In this document: positions 26,528 through 37,461 of the stretch, one piece after another
How the letters are laid out: the number at the start of each line of letters is the position of its first letter
Numbering within the stretch: the first letter of the stretch is position 1
Source of the DNA: Fredinandcohnia onubensis
Lineage (GTDB): Bacteria > Bacillota > Bacilli > Bacillales > Bacillaceae_L
DNA length: 64,000 nucleotides
Assembly: GCF_031181385.1 (NCBI RefSeq)
Contig: NZ_JAPSKV010000004.1
Location: forward strand, 248,001-312,000
Direction of reading: 5' to 3'
Notes under the pieces: model-generated
Databases searched by the model: none
Seen by the model: only the letters and a program-made list of their open reading frames with translations
What the model was told of the DNA's origin: nothing
Made by a program: the position numbers and the translations under genes

Positions 26528-28090
26528 TTACAAGAGTGTTGCTAGCTTTGGTCCAATAAAAGGAATCCTATTTACTTCCTCTTTTGTCAAAAGCTTAAAA
26601 ACAAACAACAGAACAACATAAATAAATGATGTAACACCAATCGCTGCAAGCGTTCTTATAGCAAGGGAACCATCGGTTAAGCAGAATTGATAAAAGTAAT
26701 GACCCCCTATGCCTGATAGAACCATGGTTATACCACTCTTTAAATAATCCTTAACATAAAAACTATAAGAGATCACTTTTACAATCGTTGAAAAATGTAG
26801 CAAAGTGACAAGCATCATCCCAATGACAATAGCAAGAGCTGCTCCCATAATCCCAAGCGAAGGTCTCGTTGCAAGGATAAAAATCGCTCCCGTTTTTATA
26901 AAATTTCCGATAAAACTATTGACCATAGCGGCTTTGGCTAAATCAAGAGCCTGCAAGGTTGCTTGAAGAGGGCCCTGGAAGTAATAAAAGATAAAAAACG
27001 GAGCCATTACTTTTATATAAATGGCTGAATTACTATTCCCATACATCAGCTCCATTACTGGGGAAGCAAACACATATAAAACAACAATTGCTAACCCACC
27101 TGAAACAAGAGATAATCGTAATGCCTGTTTGAGACGATATTCAATTAATAATGTTTGTTTTTTTGCTGCTGCTTCACTTATGGAAGGCACAAGTGCTGTT
27201 GAAAGTGAAGTCGTAATAAACGATGGAAGCATAAGTAGTGGTAAAGCAAAACCTGTTAACTCTCCGTATTGTCGTGTCGCGAGATGTGTAACGACACCGG
27301 CAATTGCTAAACTTTGGGCAACGACAATCGGTTCAAAAAACCAAGATATCGACCCTATCATTCTACTGCCTAATGTTGGAACCGCAATTCGTGTCAAATC
27401 ATTGAATGTTTCTTTTCCGTGTTTAGCCGATTTAAAAAAGTTCTGCCGGATGCGAATCCGTTTTTTCAGTTTGAACATAAAGAATAAATAAATGAGTGAC
27501 ATTAATTCTCCCACAACGGCCGAAAGCATTGCACCTGCTGCAGCGTATTCAATCCCCATCGGTAAAAAGGCCTTCGTAAACACATACACTAAGGTAATTC
27601 TGACGACTTGTTCAATTACCTGTGAATAAGCAGGTGGCTTCATGTTTTGACGACCTTGGAAATAGCCACGGAGAACAGATGAAATCGCCACAATAGGGAC
27701 AATCGGTGATATCGCTAATAAAGGATAATACGTTCTTGCATCCGTAAGAAGTGTCTCAGATAATAATGGTGCAAGAAAGATCATCATAGGTGTAAAGATA
27801 ATACTTAATGTCCCAGTAATGGATAGGGAAACAACCAAGATTTTTTTGATTTTTCTCTTATCACCCTGTGCTTCTGCTTCTGCTACTAATTTCGATATTG
27901 CAACTGGAAGTCCCATCTGGGTTAATGTGATGGTGAGGACAAATGTAGGGATTGCCATCATATAGAGCCCCACACCTTCTTCACCAATAAGACGCGCGAC
28001 AACAATTCTATTAATAAATCCCAATATTCTTGTAATGAGCCCTGCAATAATTAAAATTAACGTACCTTTAAGGAATGTTTGCTTTGACAA
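26528..28090 (-). CDS. spoVB: Stage V sporulation protein B (MOP-superfamily flippase)
   Basis: 520 residues with about 14 membrane helices and the MATE/MurJ/polysaccharide-exporter fold (FLKGTLILIIAGLITRILGF, IGEEGVGLYMMAIPTFVL, QVIEQVVRITLVYVF). SpoVB is required for spore cortex synthesis and is thought to flip a lipid-linked peptidoglycan precursor. Start TTG 28090 has AGGTAGGG upstream on the minus strand. Monocistronic; reads toward yrbG. Confidence 0.94.
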   Translation of the reverse strand: MSKQTFLKGTLILIIAGLITRILGFINRIVVARLIGEEGVGLYMMAIPTFVLTITLTQMGLPVAISKLVAEAEAQGDKRKIKKILVVSLSITGTLSIIFTPMMIFLAPLLSETLLTDARTYYPLLAISPIVPIVAISSVLRGYFQGRQNMKPPAYSQVIEQVVRITLVYVFTKAFLPMGIEYAAAGAMLSAVVGELMSLIYLFFMFKLKKRIRIRQNFFKSAKHGKETFNDLTRIAVPTLGSRMIGSISWFFEPIVVAQSLAIAGVVTHLATRQYGELTGFALPLLMLPSFITTSLSTALVPSISEAAAKKQTLLIEYRLKQALRLSLVSGGLAIVVLYVFASPVMELMYGNSNSAIYIKVMAPFFIFYYFQGPLQATLQALDLAKAAMVNSFIGNFIKTGAIFILATRPSLGIMGAALAIVIGMMLVTLLHFSTIVKVISYSFYVKDYLKSGITMVLSGIGGHYFYQFCLTDGSLAIRTLAAIGVTSFIYVVLLFVFKLLTKEEVNRIPFIGPKLATLL

Positions 28091-28206
28091 TTCATTTTCC
28101 CTACCTTCTCAAAAAAGGTGATATCATTTACAATTAACTATATGCTTAGTAGGTGGCCAAGCATGACAAGTATCGTAAGTTAGTTGAAAAATGGGAGAGA
28201 TGATGA

Positions 28207-28509
28207 GTGAGTCAATCAGAGAGTCACATGTATGACAAGTATCGTGAAACAGTTCGTCCATTTTTGAAGAGCAAGCTGGAAGAATTCGGACTGTACGGAT
28301 ACGACAGCGTTAAAGAGGAAGAACTGTGGGAGTTTATGAAAAAAAAAACATGGAGAAAAGAAAAAGAAGAAAAGCAGTTGCACCAAATTGTCAGTGATAT
28401 TCTCGGAGTAAAAGTTGGAGATTATATGAACTATGCAACGGTAGAAGCTTTTAAAGCACCGAATTGGTTTGAAGGTGAAGGAAAACAGGCTTTAGAAAAA
28501 TTACTATAA
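28207..28509 (+). CDS. comN: Post-transcriptional regulator ComN (YrzD-like)
   Basis: 100 residues, charged and helical (YRETVRPFLKSKLEEFGLYGYD, EEELWEFMKKKTWRKEKEEK, HQIVSDILGVKVGDYMNYAT). ComN in Bacillus subtilis promotes expression of the late competence comE mRNA by acting on its leader and interacts with DivIVA. GTG 28207 with GGGAGAG is used; ATG 28229 is an alternative start. It lies between spoVB and secDF as in Bacillus subtilis. Confidence 0.82.
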   Translation: MSQSESHMYDKYRETVRPFLKSKLEEFGLYGYDSVKEEELWEFMKKKTWRKEKEEKQLHQIVSDILGVKVGDYMNYATVEAFKAPNWFEGEGKQALEKLL

Positions 28510-28645
28510 TTCATAGATAGAACTATAAATTTTTTTTAGATGTGGCATTAACATCACAAAAGCTGCAATTGACATCAAAATCGCATTGTTTCATAATTGT
28601 GATGGAGGGCTTAAAGGACCAGCTAGTTTTTTACTAGAATAGAAA

Positions 28646-28775
28646 TGTCTAGCTCTAGGCCCCATCGGCTCGAGGTCATAAGCTAATCGCTTTTTGAAGG
28701 CAAAGTGCGCCTTCTGTCAGCGCTCGACTTATGCATGTCACCAATAGGCAGGCGTACCTTTCGGTTTTCTTATAT
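28646..28775 (+). repeat. Structured intergenic repeat element
   Basis: The spacer between comN and secDF (286 bp) contains a nested hairpin: CATAAG...CTTATG, CGC...GCG and GAAGGC...GCCTTC (28677-28735 region) enclosing AAGTG. It begins with TGTCTAGCTCTAGG and GGCTCGAGG, text I recall from a very common Bacillaceae intergenic repeat. Family membership is from memory; the hairpin is visible. The remainder of the spacer shows only the secDF ribosome-binding site. Confidence 0.6.
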
Positions 28776-28795
28776 AAAGGAGGATATACATACTT

Positions 28796-31042
28796 ATGGT
28801 TAAAAAAGGCCGCATAGTGGTGTTTTTTGTATTGGTATTTCTTTTTGGTGCTTTAATCGGAGTTACCGGTACAGATACCGCAAAAAATATTAAATTAGGA
28901 CTCGATCTTCAAGGTGGATTTGAAATCCTTTATGAGGTAAAACCAGCTAAAGAAGGCGACGTAATTGATAGAGAAGCTTTAGTAAGTACAGTAAATGCGT
29001 TAACAAATCGTGTAGACGTACTTGGTGTTAATGAGCCAAATATTCAAATCGAAGGTAAGGATAGAATCCGAGTGCAATTAGCCGGTGTAGAAGACCAGCA
29101 AAAAGTTCGTGAAATGCTTTCAACACAAGCAAAGTTAACCTTCAGGGATGTTAATGACAACGTATTACTTGACGGCTCTCAATTGGCGCAAAATGGCGCT
29201 AGTCAGGCATTCGACCAAATGGGTAAACCAGCCGTTTCGCTTACAGTTAAAAATTCAGATGACCTAAAAAACGCTACACAAAAAGTTCTTGACCAAGCTC
29301 CAAACAATTTAATGGTGATATGGTTGGATTTTGAAGAAGGTGTGGATTCCTTTGAGGCTGAAAGTAAGAAGCCAAATCCAAAGTACCTTTCTGCAGCATC
29401 TGTTAATGAAGTATTCAACAGAAAGACGGTCTCAATAGAAGGAGGCAGCTTTACAGTTGAATCGGCAAAAGAACTTGCTTCCTTGTTAAATGCAGGCGCA
29501 CTTCCTGTTGATTTAGAAGAAATCTATTCCACATCCGTTGGAGCAAAATTTGGTGAGCAAGCTTTAGAGAAAACCGTCTTCGCAGGGGCAATTGGTATTT
29601 TCTTAGTCCTATTATTCATGCTTGTATTTTATCGTTTCCCTGGCCTTATTGCTGCTATTACATTAAGTATCTTTGTTTATTTGAACTTACTAGTATTTGA
29701 TTGGATGAATGCGGTACTTACTTTACCAGGTATTGCAGCCCTAATCCTTGGGGTAGGTATGGCCGTTGATGCGAATATTATTACCTATGAGAGAATTAAG
29801 GAAGAAATTAAGTCTGGAAAGTCTATTTTATCTGCATATCGTACAGGAAGTAAAAACTCCTTCCTAACAATATTTGATGCAAATATTACAACTCTTTTAG
29901 CAGGTGTGGTTCTATTTATTTTTGGTACAAGTGCTGTAAAAGGCTTTGCAACTATGTTAATCGTAAGTATCTTGCTAAGCTTTATAACTGCTGTTTATGG
30001 AAGTAGATTATTACTTGGGCTTTGGGTAAATAGCAAATTTTTAAATAAGAAACCAAGCTGGTTTGGTGTTAAACAAAGTGATATTCGAAACTTAGCTGAT
30101 GCCGATGAGGAAGGAAATTATCCAACTCGATTTGATCGATTTGATTTTGCGAAACATAAAAATAAATTCTTTATGGCATCTGGTATAATGGTTATCGTAG
30201 GAATAGCTATATTAGTAATCTTTAGGCTTAATCTTGGTATTGATTTTGTTGCTGGTACCCGTATGGAGGTGCTTGCTGACCATCCAATTTCTCAAGAAGA
30301 ATTCACAGATGAACTTAGTAAGCTTGATCTAGAGGCCAAGGAAATCGTGATATCAGGAGATAATAATGACATTGGCGTTGCACGTTTTGCTGATGAGCTT
30401 TCTAAGGATAAAGTAAACGAAGTAAAAGCTCATTTCCATGACCTGTACGGGGCAGATCCTAACGTTAGTACAGTCTCTCCAACAGTTGGAAAAGAATTGG
30501 CTAGAAACGCCTTTATAGCAAGCTTAATTGCGATGGCTGGTATTATTATCTATGTTGCATTTCGCTTTGAGTGGTTAATGGGGCTTGCTGCAATTGTTGC
30601 GCTATTCCACGATGCTCTCTTTATGATTGTTATCTTTAGTGTCACACGACTTGAAGTAGATGTAACATTTATCGCTGCTATATTAACCATTATTGGTTAC
30701 TCTATTAATGATACAATTGTTACGTTCGATAGAATTCGTGAACTTTATAAGAAGAAAAAGCGTGTTAAAACATATGAAGATCTTGCAAGTATAGTAAACA
30801 ATGGATTAAGACAAACATTAGGGCGTTCCGTTAATACTGCTATAACCGTTATCTTCACAAGTGTTGCATTATTATTATTAGGTGGACAGGCTATTACTAA
30901 TTTCTCTTTCGCCTTAACAATTGGTTTAGTTGCTGGTATGTATTCATCTATATTCATTGCAGCACAGCTATGGTTAGTGTGGAAGACAAAGCAAATTACC
31001 AAAAAGCGTCCAGCACAAACAGAAACAGAACCACAGGTATAA
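28796..31042 (+). CDS. secDF: Protein translocase SecDF (fused SecD-SecF)
   Basis: 748 residues carrying both halves in one chain. The SecD half has one N-terminal helix, the periplasmic P1 domain (LGLDLQGGFEILYEV, D/E-rich) and five more helices (GVGMAVDANIITYERIKEEI). The SecF half starts near 445 with LGIDFVAGTRMEV and repeats the six-helix pattern (GYSINDTIVTFDRIRE). SecDF uses proton flow to complete protein export through SecYEG. Fusion is typical of Bacillus. AAGGAGGATAT is the ribosome-binding site. Confidence 0.97.
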   Translation: MVKKGRIVVFFVLVFLFGALIGVTGTDTAKNIKLGLDLQGGFEILYEVKPAKEGDVIDREALVSTVNALTNRVDVLGVNEPNIQIEGKDRIRVQLAGVEDQQKVREMLSTQAKLTFRDVNDNVLLDGSQLAQNGASQAFDQMGKPAVSLTVKNSDDLKNATQKVLDQAPNNLMVIWLDFEEGVDSFEAESKKPNPKYLSAASVNEVFNRKTVSIEGGSFTVESAKELASLLNAGALPVDLEEIYSTSVGAKFGEQALEKTVFAGAIGIFLVLLFMLVFYRFPGLIAAITLSIFVYLNLLVFDWMNAVLTLPGIAALILGVGMAVDANIITYERIKEEIKSGKSILSAYRTGSKNSFLTIFDANITTLLAGVVLFIFGTSAVKGFATMLIVSILLSFITAVYGSRLLLGLWVNSKFLNKKPSWFGVKQSDIRNLADADEEGNYPTRFDRFDFAKHKNKFFMASGIMVIVGIAILVIFRLNLGIDFVAGTRMEVLADHPISQEEFTDELSKLDLEAKEIVISGDNNDIGVARFADELSKDKVNEVKAHFHDLYGADPNVSTVSPTVGKELARNAFIASLIAMAGIIIYVAFRFEWLMGLAAIVALFHDALFMIVIFSVTRLEVDVTFIAAILTIIGYSINDTIVTFDRIRELYKKKKRVKTYEDLASIVNNGLRQTLGRSVNTAITVIFTSVALLLLGGQAITNFSFALTIGLVAGMYSSIFIAAQLWLVWKTKQITKKRPAQTETEPQV

Positions 31043-31050
31043 TATAACAG

Positions 31051-31084
31051 TAAAAAGTCGTGATTTTTCACGACTTTTTATTTT
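31051..31084 (+). terminator. Terminator after secDF
   Basis: Perfect thirteen-base stem (31051-31063 with 31068-31080), four-base loop, T-rich tail. Confidence 0.92.
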
Positions 31085-31180
31085 CTCCATGAATTTGGAT
31101 ACACTAAAAAGCATGTGTATGCGCAAAAGAAAAAAGCGCATTTTTTGTTCTCAAACTTACATGGGGAGGATGAGGATTTT

Positions 31181-32077
31181 TTGAAAGAGAACGATCGTTT
31201 TAAACAAGCAGAAAAAGCCATTATTATCGGTGTTGTGGGGAATATCATTCTAGCTATTATTAAATGGGTGATTGGGGTACAATCCAATAGTCGCGCGCTT
31301 ATTGCAGACGCGGTCCATTCGGCTTCAGATGTGGCAGGGTCTATCGCGGTTTTCGTTGGAGTCCGCGCAGCAAAAAGACCACCAGATGAAGATCATCCAT
31401 ATGGTCATGGTAAAGCTGAGTCTGTTTCTGCCATCATTGTTGCTGTATTACTAGCACTCGTCGGATTCGAAATCGGAAAAGCATCAATTGAGGCATTTTT
31501 TAAGCCTATCGCTGTTCCAAAGATGATGGCTATTTATGCTGTTCTATTCTCCATCATCATTAAAGAAATCATGTTTAGATATAAATATCATCTCGGAAAA
31601 AAAATTAAGAGTGATGCACTAATAATTAATGCATATGATGACCGTTCTGATGTCTTTGCTTCCATTGCTACGCTTGTGGGTATTGTTGGGGCTATTCTTG
31701 GTGGCTATTTAGGAATTGACTGGCTTGTTTATGCCGACCCGGTTGCGGGGTTAGTTGTTGCTGTTTTAATTGTAAAAATGGCCTGGGAATTTGGAACGGA
31801 AGCAATACATAATACATTAGATCATGTGTTACATGATGAAGATACAACTGAATTTAGGGAATTGGTTCTGTCCGTTCCGGAAGTGAAAAAAATTACCGAA
31901 CTTCATGCCCGTGAGCATGGACATTATGTTATTGTAGATTTGAAAATTTCTGTCGATCCCTATATGACTGTTGAAGATGGACATAAGGTTGGGAAAAAGG
32001 TAAAAGCAAAACTGATGGAATATGCAGAGGTACATAACGTTTTTATCCATATCAATCCATACTCTGATGACGACTGA
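31181..32077 (+). CDS. Cation diffusion facilitator family transporter
   Basis: 298 residues from TTG 31181 (GGGGAGGATGAGG just upstream). Six membrane helices contain the metal-site motifs DAVHSASDVAGS (helix 2) and NAYDDRSDVFAS (helix 5), with DEDHPYGHGKAES between helices 2 and 3; a C-terminal cytoplasmic metallochaperone-like domain follows (ELHAREHGHYVIVDLKISVD). CDF proteins export Zn, Fe, Mn or Co in exchange for protons; the metal cannot be deduced safely. An earlier GTG at 31115 would run through a hairpin-T tract at 31119-31146 and is less likely. Confidence 0.9.
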   Translation: MKENDRFKQAEKAIIIGVVGNIILAIIKWVIGVQSNSRALIADAVHSASDVAGSIAVFVGVRAAKRPPDEDHPYGHGKAESVSAIIVAVLLALVGFEIGKASIEAFFKPIAVPKMMAIYAVLFSIIIKEIMFRYKYHLGKKIKSDALIINAYDDRSDVFASIATLVGIVGAILGGYLGIDWLVYADPVAGLVVAVLIVKMAWEFGTEAIHNTLDHVLHDEDTTEFRELVLSVPEVKKITELHAREHGHYVIVDLKISVDPYMTVEDGHKVGKKVKAKLMEYAEVHNVFIHINPYSDDD

Positions 32078-32111
32078 AAATTAGAACCTATTATATAAAA
32101 AATGTCAATCG

Positions 32112-32140
32112 TTGTAACACGCCCAAAGCTTCGATATAAT
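32112..32140 (+). promoter_or_regulatory. Probable sigma-A promoter of recJ-apt
   Basis: TTGTAA (32112-32117) and TATAAT (32135-32140) are 17 bp apart; the recJ start is 24 bp beyond. Confidence 0.6.
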
Positions 32141-32163
32141 AGTATGGTTAAGGGGTGAAACTT

Positions 32164-34518
32164 TTGTTACAATCTAAAACTCGTTGGAAAGTAAATGATT
32201 ACAACCAGACAAACGCAAATCTACTAGTTAAAGAACTGCAAGTTACACCTCTAGTAGCATCCCTACTAGTGAATAGAGGACTAACAACTGTCCAAGAAGC
32301 ACGTGAATTTTTAGAACCAGATTTACTAGAGTTCCACGATCCATTTTTACTGGATCAAATGGATACGGCCATTGACCGAATTAATAAGGCCATTAAAAAA
32401 GAGGAACAGATTTTAGTTTTTGGTGATTATGATGCGGACGGTGTGAGCAGTACGACCGTAATGGTTACTGCTTTAAAAGAAAAAGGTGCAAATGTTGAGT
32501 TTTATATTCCAAATCGATTCACGGAAGGTTATGGCCCAAATGAACAAGCTTTTCGTTGGGCAAAATCGGAAGGATTCTCACTTATTATTACTGTAGATAC
32601 AGGTATTTCTGCCCTTCATGAAGCAGAGGTTGCAAAAGAATTAGGCATTGACTTAATCATTACAGATCACCACGAGGTTGGGCCTGAGTTACCCGTTGCA
32701 ACAGCGATTATCCATCCGAGAAAGCCTGATAGCCAGTATCCGTTTAAGGAATTGGCAGGAGTTGGGGTTGCTTTTAAAGTAGCTCATGCTTTACGGGGAG
32801 AAGTCCCTACAGATTTACTTGATGTAGCCGTTATTGGAACAATTGCCGATTTAGTTCCTTTAACTGGGGAAAATCGACTCCTTGCAAAAAAGGGAATAAG
32901 GGCGTTACAAAATACCAAGCGGCCAGGTTTACGAGCATTATTAAAAAAAGCGAAGATCGAATCCAATGATATATCTGAAGAAACAGTTGGATTTGCAATC
33001 GGTCCACGAATAAATGCAGTAGGTCGATTGCAATCTGCTGATCCTGCAGTTGATTTATTATTGACAAATGATATAGAAGAAGCATCATATATTGCCGATG
33101 AAATTGATGAACTGAACAAAGAAAGGCAACAATTAGTCAATCAAATGACTCAAGAAGCCATTCAAGAGGTAGAGAGAAATTTTCCACCATCTTCAAATTC
33201 AGTATTAGTCATTGCAAGGGAAGGCTGGAACCCTGGGGTGATTGGAATTGTTGCTTCTAGATTAGTTGACCGCTTCTATCGGCCAACAATTGTCTTAAGC
33301 ATTGATTCGCAAAAAAGGTTGGCAAAAGGCTCAGCAAGAAGTATTGAAGGCTTTAATCTATATGAAAGTCTATCAACATGTCGTGATATTTTACCGCATT
33401 TTGGTGGACATCCAATGGCAGCCGGAATGACACTAAAAGTAGAAGATGTGGCAGACTTAAGAAATCGTCTTAATACAATTGCAAATGAGGTCTTAACGCC
33501 AGAAGACTTTCAACCTATCACAACTGTAGATGCTATTTGCAGTATACAGGATGTTTCGATCGAAACAATTCTAGAGTTGAACAAATTAGCACCATTTGGA
33601 ATGGGAAACCCAAAACCCAAGGTGCAAATCAATGATGTTGAAATCAATTCGCTTCGTAGAATTGGCTCTGATCAAAGTCATTTGAAAATTGTCCTTCAGG
33701 AAGACCAAATAGCTCTAGATGGAGTTGGCTTTGGATTAGGGCATACTGTTGACGGAATTTCACCTTTATCGAAGGTTTCCGTTATAGGGGAATTATCTAT
33801 TAATGAATGGAATAATAATAGAAAGCCACAAATGATGTTACAGGATATAGCTGTTCATGAGTGGCAATTATTTGATATTCGCGGAATGCGTGATTTCTTA
33901 TCCTACCTAGAAAAAATCAAAGATGGTAAACTCCAATTAATTTCATTTGCTCAGGAAACTGTTCAAAAACTTCGTCTATCTAATCACGACGTAACGGTAA
34001 TTTCATCGTTTGAAGAGGCAACAAAGCTACAGTTTGAATCAAAGAATGTTGTACTTCTTGACTTGCCAGAAGAAGATCAAATGATTAAAGTACTATTTGA
34101 TACTAGTTTTCCGAATCGGATTTACACATTATTTTTTCATGAGCAGGATCATTTTTTCAGCACAATCCCGACACGGGAGCATTTTAAATGGTTTTATGCA
34201 TTTTTGGCAAAAAAAGGTCCGTTTGATATGAATCGCTATGCTCATGAGTTAGCAAAATATAGAGGATGGTCGACGGAAACAATAGATTTTATGTCACAGG
34301 TGTTTTTTGAATTAGAATTTGTTAAAATAGACAATGGATTTCTTTCATTATCAAATCAAGCTAAGAAAAGGGATTTGACTGAATCGAAAACATACCAATT
34401 AAAAGCAAAACGAATTGAATTGGAAAAGCAATTATTGTATTCATCATATCAACAATTAAAGCAATGGTTTGATGCAATAAATAAAGGTTCGCATTCGCTT
34501 GAGGAGGCAATTAAGTAA
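32164..34518 (+). CDS. recJ: Single-stranded-DNA-specific exonuclease RecJ
   Basis: 784 residues from TTG 32164 (AAGGGGTG upstream). DHH phosphoesterase motifs: [14 protein letters not shown] (motif I), [20 protein letters not shown] (DHH), and the DHHA1 segment [12 protein letters not shown] near 420. An OB-fold and a long Firmicute-specific C-terminal region (about 560-784) follow. RecJ degrades ssDNA 5' to 3' in recombination and mismatch repair. It overlaps apt by one base (TAATG), so the two are translationally coupled. Confidence 0.95.
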   Translation: MLQSKTRWKVNDYNQTNANLLVKELQVTPLVASLLVNRGLTTVQEAREFLEPDLLEFHDPFLLDQMDTAIDRINKAIKKEEQILVFGDYDADGVSSTTVMVTALKEKGANVEFYIPNRFTEGYGPNEQAFRWAKSEGFSLIITVDTGISALHEAEVAKELGIDLIITDHHEVGPELPVATAIIHPRKPDSQYPFKELAGVGVAFKVAHALRGEVPTDLLDVAVIGTIADLVPLTGENRLLAKKGIRALQNTKRPGLRALLKKAKIESNDISEETVGFAIGPRINAVGRLQSADPAVDLLLTNDIEEASYIADEIDELNKERQQLVNQMTQEAIQEVERNFPPSSNSVLVIAREGWNPGVIGIVASRLVDRFYRPTIVLSIDSQKRLAKGSARSIEGFNLYESLSTCRDILPHFGGHPMAAGMTLKVEDVADLRNRLNTIANEVLTPEDFQPITTVDAICSIQDVSIETILELNKLAPFGMGNPKPKVQINDVEINSLRRIGSDQSHLKIVLQEDQIALDGVGFGLGHTVDGISPLSKVSVIGELSINEWNNNRKPQMMLQDIAVHEWQLFDIRGMRDFLSYLEKIKDGKLQLISFAQETVQKLRLSNHDVTVISSFEEATKLQFESKNVVLLDLPEEDQMIKVLFDTSFPNRIYTLFFHEQDHFFSTIPTREHFKWFYAFLAKKGPFDMNRYAHELAKYRGWSTETIDFMSQVFFELEFVKIDNGFLSLSNQAKKRDLTESKTYQLKAKRIELEKQLLYSSYQQLKQWFDAINKGSHSLEEAIK

Positions 34519-35030
34519 TGGATTTAAAAAAGTATATTGAAATTGTGGACGATTATCCAAAGCCAGGCATTAAATTTAAGGATATTACTCCTTTAATGAA
34601 TGACGGTGAAGCGTATAAATATGCTACAGACCAAATTGTGAAATATGCTAGGGAAAAAGAAATTGACCTTGTTGTTGGACCAGAGGCTCGTGGCTTTATT
34701 ATTGGTTGTCCAGTCGCATATTCACATGGTGTAGGATTTGCTCCTGTTAGAAAAGAAGGAAAACTACCAAGAGATGTAATTAAGGTGGATTATGGTCTCG
34801 AGTACGGAAAAGATGTTTTAACAATTCACAAAGATGCAATTAAACCGGGTCAACGTGTATTAATCACAGACGACTTACTAGCTACTGGTGGAACAATTGA
34901 AGCAACAATTAATCTTGTAGAACAGCTTGGTGGTATTGTTGCAGGAATTGCATTCCTTATCGAACTCACTTACCTAGATGGTCGTGACAAGCTTGATGGT
35001 TATGATGTATTAACACTTATGCAGTATTAA
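34518..35030 (+). CDS. apt: Adenine phosphoribosyltransferase
   Basis: 170 residues of the canonical [19 protein letters not shown] at the start, [10 protein letters not shown], and the PRPP-binding loop [13 protein letters not shown] near 115-127. It salvages adenine to AMP using PRPP. Coupled to recJ by a one-base overlap; followed by a terminator and then relA, a common Firmicute arrangement. Confidence 0.97.
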   Translation: MDLKKYIEIVDDYPKPGIKFKDITPLMNDGEAYKYATDQIVKYAREKEIDLVVGPEARGFIIGCPVAYSHGVGFAPVRKEGKLPRDVIKVDYGLEYGKDVLTIHKDAIKPGQRVLITDDLLATGGTIEATINLVEQLGGIVAGIAFLIELTYLDGRDKLDGYDVLTLMQY

Positions 35031-35042
35031 GGTATAGATGAG

Positions 35043-35070
35043 AAGCGCTCAGTTTTGAGTGCTTTTTTTT
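35043..35070 (+). terminator. Terminator after apt
   Basis: Stem AGCGCTCA/TGAGTGCT (one G-U pair) with a short loop and eight T residues. Confidence 0.88.
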
Positions 35071-35207
35071 AATAGTTTCCTTTCTATAACCCTTGGGTAA
35101 AGAATTTTTAGACTTAATAGGCGATATTTATGTTATTTCCCTTTACATCTTTCAAGATTTTCAAGATAATAGAAACAATAATCTTTTTAATTCTATATTT
35201 TAAAAAT

Positions 35208-35230
35208 GATTCAAGAGGATATCTTGAATC
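35208..35230. repeat. Nine-base inverted repeat in the relA leader
   Basis: GATTCAAGA (35208-35216) and TCTTGAATC (35222-35230) are perfect complements five bases apart, about 10 bases before the relA ribosome-binding site. No T tract. Candidate leader hairpin or operator. Confidence 0.6.
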
Positions 35231-35258
35231 TTCAATTTATAAAAAGGTGATAAAATCC

Positions 35259-37448
35259 ATGGCAAACGAACAGGTCTTAACTCCTGAGCAAGTGATAGAA
35301 AAGGCAAAAAAATATTTGAATAATAAGGATCTCGAATTTATTGAACGAGCTTATAAATTTGCAGAGATAGCTCATCGGGAGCAGTTTCGCAAATCTGGTG
35401 AACCGTACATTATCCACCCCGTACAAGTGGCTGGTATTTTAGTTGACCTTGAGATGGATCCTTCAACAATTGCGGGTGGTTTCCTACATGATGTAGTGGA
35501 AGACACGAATGTAACGCTTCAAGAAATTAGTGATGCATTTACCCCAGAAGTTGCAATGCTTGTTGATGGAGTCACAAAGTTAGGGAAAATTAAATACAAA
35601 TCTCAGGAAGAACAACAGGCTGAAAATCATCGTAAAATGTTTGTTGCAATGGCTCAGGACATTCGTGTTATTTTAATCAAGTTAGCAGACCGTTTGCACA
35701 ACATGCGTACTTTAAAGCATCTCCCACCAGAAAAACAGCGTAGGATTTCCAATGAGACGCTTGAAATTTTTGCTCCATTAGCACATCGACTTGGGATATC
35801 TAAAATTAAATGGGAGCTTGAAGATACAGCCTTACGATATTTAAATCCACAGCAATACTACCGGATTGTCAACCTGATGAAAAAGAAACGAGCGGAACGT
35901 GAGGAGTATCTTGAGGAAGTCATTAATGATGTAAAAGAACATGTTGATGAGGTTTCGATTAAAGCTGATATTTCTGGTCGACCAAAACATATCTATAGCA
36001 TTTATCGAAAAATGGTACTTCAAAATAAACAATTTAATGAAATTTATGATCTACTTGCAGTTCGAATCGTCGTAAATAGCATTAAAGATTGTTATGCAGT
36101 CTTAGGAATCATCCATACTTGTTGGAAGCCAATGCCAGGAAGATTCAAAGATTATATTGCAATGCCTAAGCCAAATATGTATCAATCCCTGCACACTACA
36201 GTGATTGGTCCGAAGGGTGACCCATTGGAAGTCCAAATTCGAACAGTTGAGATGCACCAAATTGCCGAATTCGGAATTGCAGCGCATTGGGCATATAAAG
36301 AAGGTAAACAGGTTAACACACAATCGTCGTTTGAAGAAAAATTAACATGGTTCCGTGAAATTTTAGAGTGGCAAAATGATGCATCAAATGCCGAAGAATT
36401 TATGGAGTCCTTAAAAATTGATTTGTTCTCTGACATGGTTTTCGTCTTTACACCAAAAGGCGATGTCATAGAATTACCTTCTGGTTCTGTTCCGATTGAT
36501 TTTGCATACCGTATTCACTCGGAAATTGGGAATAAAACGATTGGTGCAAAGATAAACGGAAAAATGGTGACCTTGGATTATCAATTGAAGACAGGGGACA
36601 TCATTGAGATACTAACTTCGAAGCATTCCTATGGCCCAAGCCAGGACTGGATTAAGCTCGCCCAAACATCCCAAGCAAAAAACAAGATCCGACAGTTTTT
36701 CAAAAAGCAACGCCGTGAAGAGAATATTGAAAAAGGGAAAGAGCTTGTTGAAAAAGAAATTCGTAACCTTGAATTTGAAGTGAAGGATATACTAACACCT
36801 GATAATATTAAAAGGGTTGCTGAGAAATTTAATTTTTCAAATGAAGATGATATGTATGCAGCGATTGGGTATAACGGCATTACGGCAGCCCAAATTGCCA
36901 ATCGTTTGACTGATAAACTTAGAAAGCAGCGTGACTTAGAACAAGTTATTGAAACGGTATCAGAGGTTAAACAAGTTTCATCTCGTTCGAAAAGACGTGA
37001 TTCGGGCGTACAGGTTCAAGGGATTGATAATTTACTAATTCGCCTATCAAAATGTTGTAATCCGGTACCTGGAGATGAAATTGTTGGATTCATAACAAAA
37101 GGTAGAGGCGTATCCGTACATCGCGCAGATTGTCAAAACGTTCATACTGAGGATGCGCAGCAACGACTAATAGAGGTTGAATGGGAAAGTAATCTAAATG
37201 ATCGTAAAGAATTTAATGTTGAAATTGAGATAAACGGATTTGATCGTCGCGGATTATTAAATGAGGTCCTTCAGGCTGTAAATGAAACGAAGACGAATAT
37301 TTCAGCCGTTTCTGGAAGATCCGACCGTAATAAAGTAGCTACAATCAATATGTCGATTTCAATACAAAATGTAAGTCATCTTCATAAAGTTGTAGAACGG
37401 ATTAAGCAAATTCGTGATATTTATTCAGTTCGACGTGTCATGAGTTAG
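35259..37448 (+). CDS. relA: Bifunctional (p)ppGpp synthetase/hydrolase RelA (Rel)
   Basis: 729 residues from ATG 35259 ([30 protein letters not shown] upstream). HD hydrolase domain with [15 protein letters not shown] and HDVVEDT; synthetase domain with [25 protein letters not shown] and EVQIRT; then TGS (near 400), a helical/zinc-finger-like part with [14 protein letters not shown], and a C-terminal ACT domain. It makes and degrades (p)ppGpp on starved ribosomes. The frame remains open to 35130, but those 43 codons are AT-rich and hydrophobic and are not part of the family. Operon with dtd. Confidence 0.97.
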   Translation: MANEQVLTPEQVIEKAKKYLNNKDLEFIERAYKFAEIAHREQFRKSGEPYIIHPVQVAGILVDLEMDPSTIAGGFLHDVVEDTNVTLQEISDAFTPEVAMLVDGVTKLGKIKYKSQEEQQAENHRKMFVAMAQDIRVILIKLADRLHNMRTLKHLPPEKQRRISNETLEIFAPLAHRLGISKIKWELEDTALRYLNPQQYYRIVNLMKKKRAEREEYLEEVINDVKEHVDEVSIKADISGRPKHIYSIYRKMVLQNKQFNEIYDLLAVRIVVNSIKDCYAVLGIIHTCWKPMPGRFKDYIAMPKPNMYQSLHTTVIGPKGDPLEVQIRTVEMHQIAEFGIAAHWAYKEGKQVNTQSSFEEKLTWFREILEWQNDASNAEEFMESLKIDLFSDMVFVFTPKGDVIELPSGSVPIDFAYRIHSEIGNKTIGAKINGKMVTLDYQLKTGDIIEILTSKHSYGPSQDWIKLAQTSQAKNKIRQFFKKQRREENIEKGKELVEKEIRNLEFEVKDILTPDNIKRVAEKFNFSNEDDMYAAIGYNGITAAQIANRLTDKLRKQRDLEQVIETVSEVKQVSSRSKRRDSGVQVQGIDNLLIRLSKCCNPVPGDEIVGFITKGRGVSVHRADCQNVHTEDAQQRLIEVEWESNLNDRKEFNVEIEINGFDRRGLLNEVLQAVNETKTNISAVSGRSDRNKVATINMSISIQNVSHLHKVVERIKQIRDIYSVRRVMS

Positions 37449-37461
37449 GAGATAAGTTGTC

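Noticed and set aside
31119-31146. ATGCGC/GCGCAT hairpin plus T run as a separate terminator
   Set aside because: The preceding secDF terminator already accounts for ending; this short stem may be a backup but cannot be assigned to a gene.
35130-35258. A longer RelA starting at 35130
   Set aside because: The extra 43 codons are hydrophobic and AT-rich, contain the leader hairpin, and the family start with a good ribosome-binding site is at 35259.
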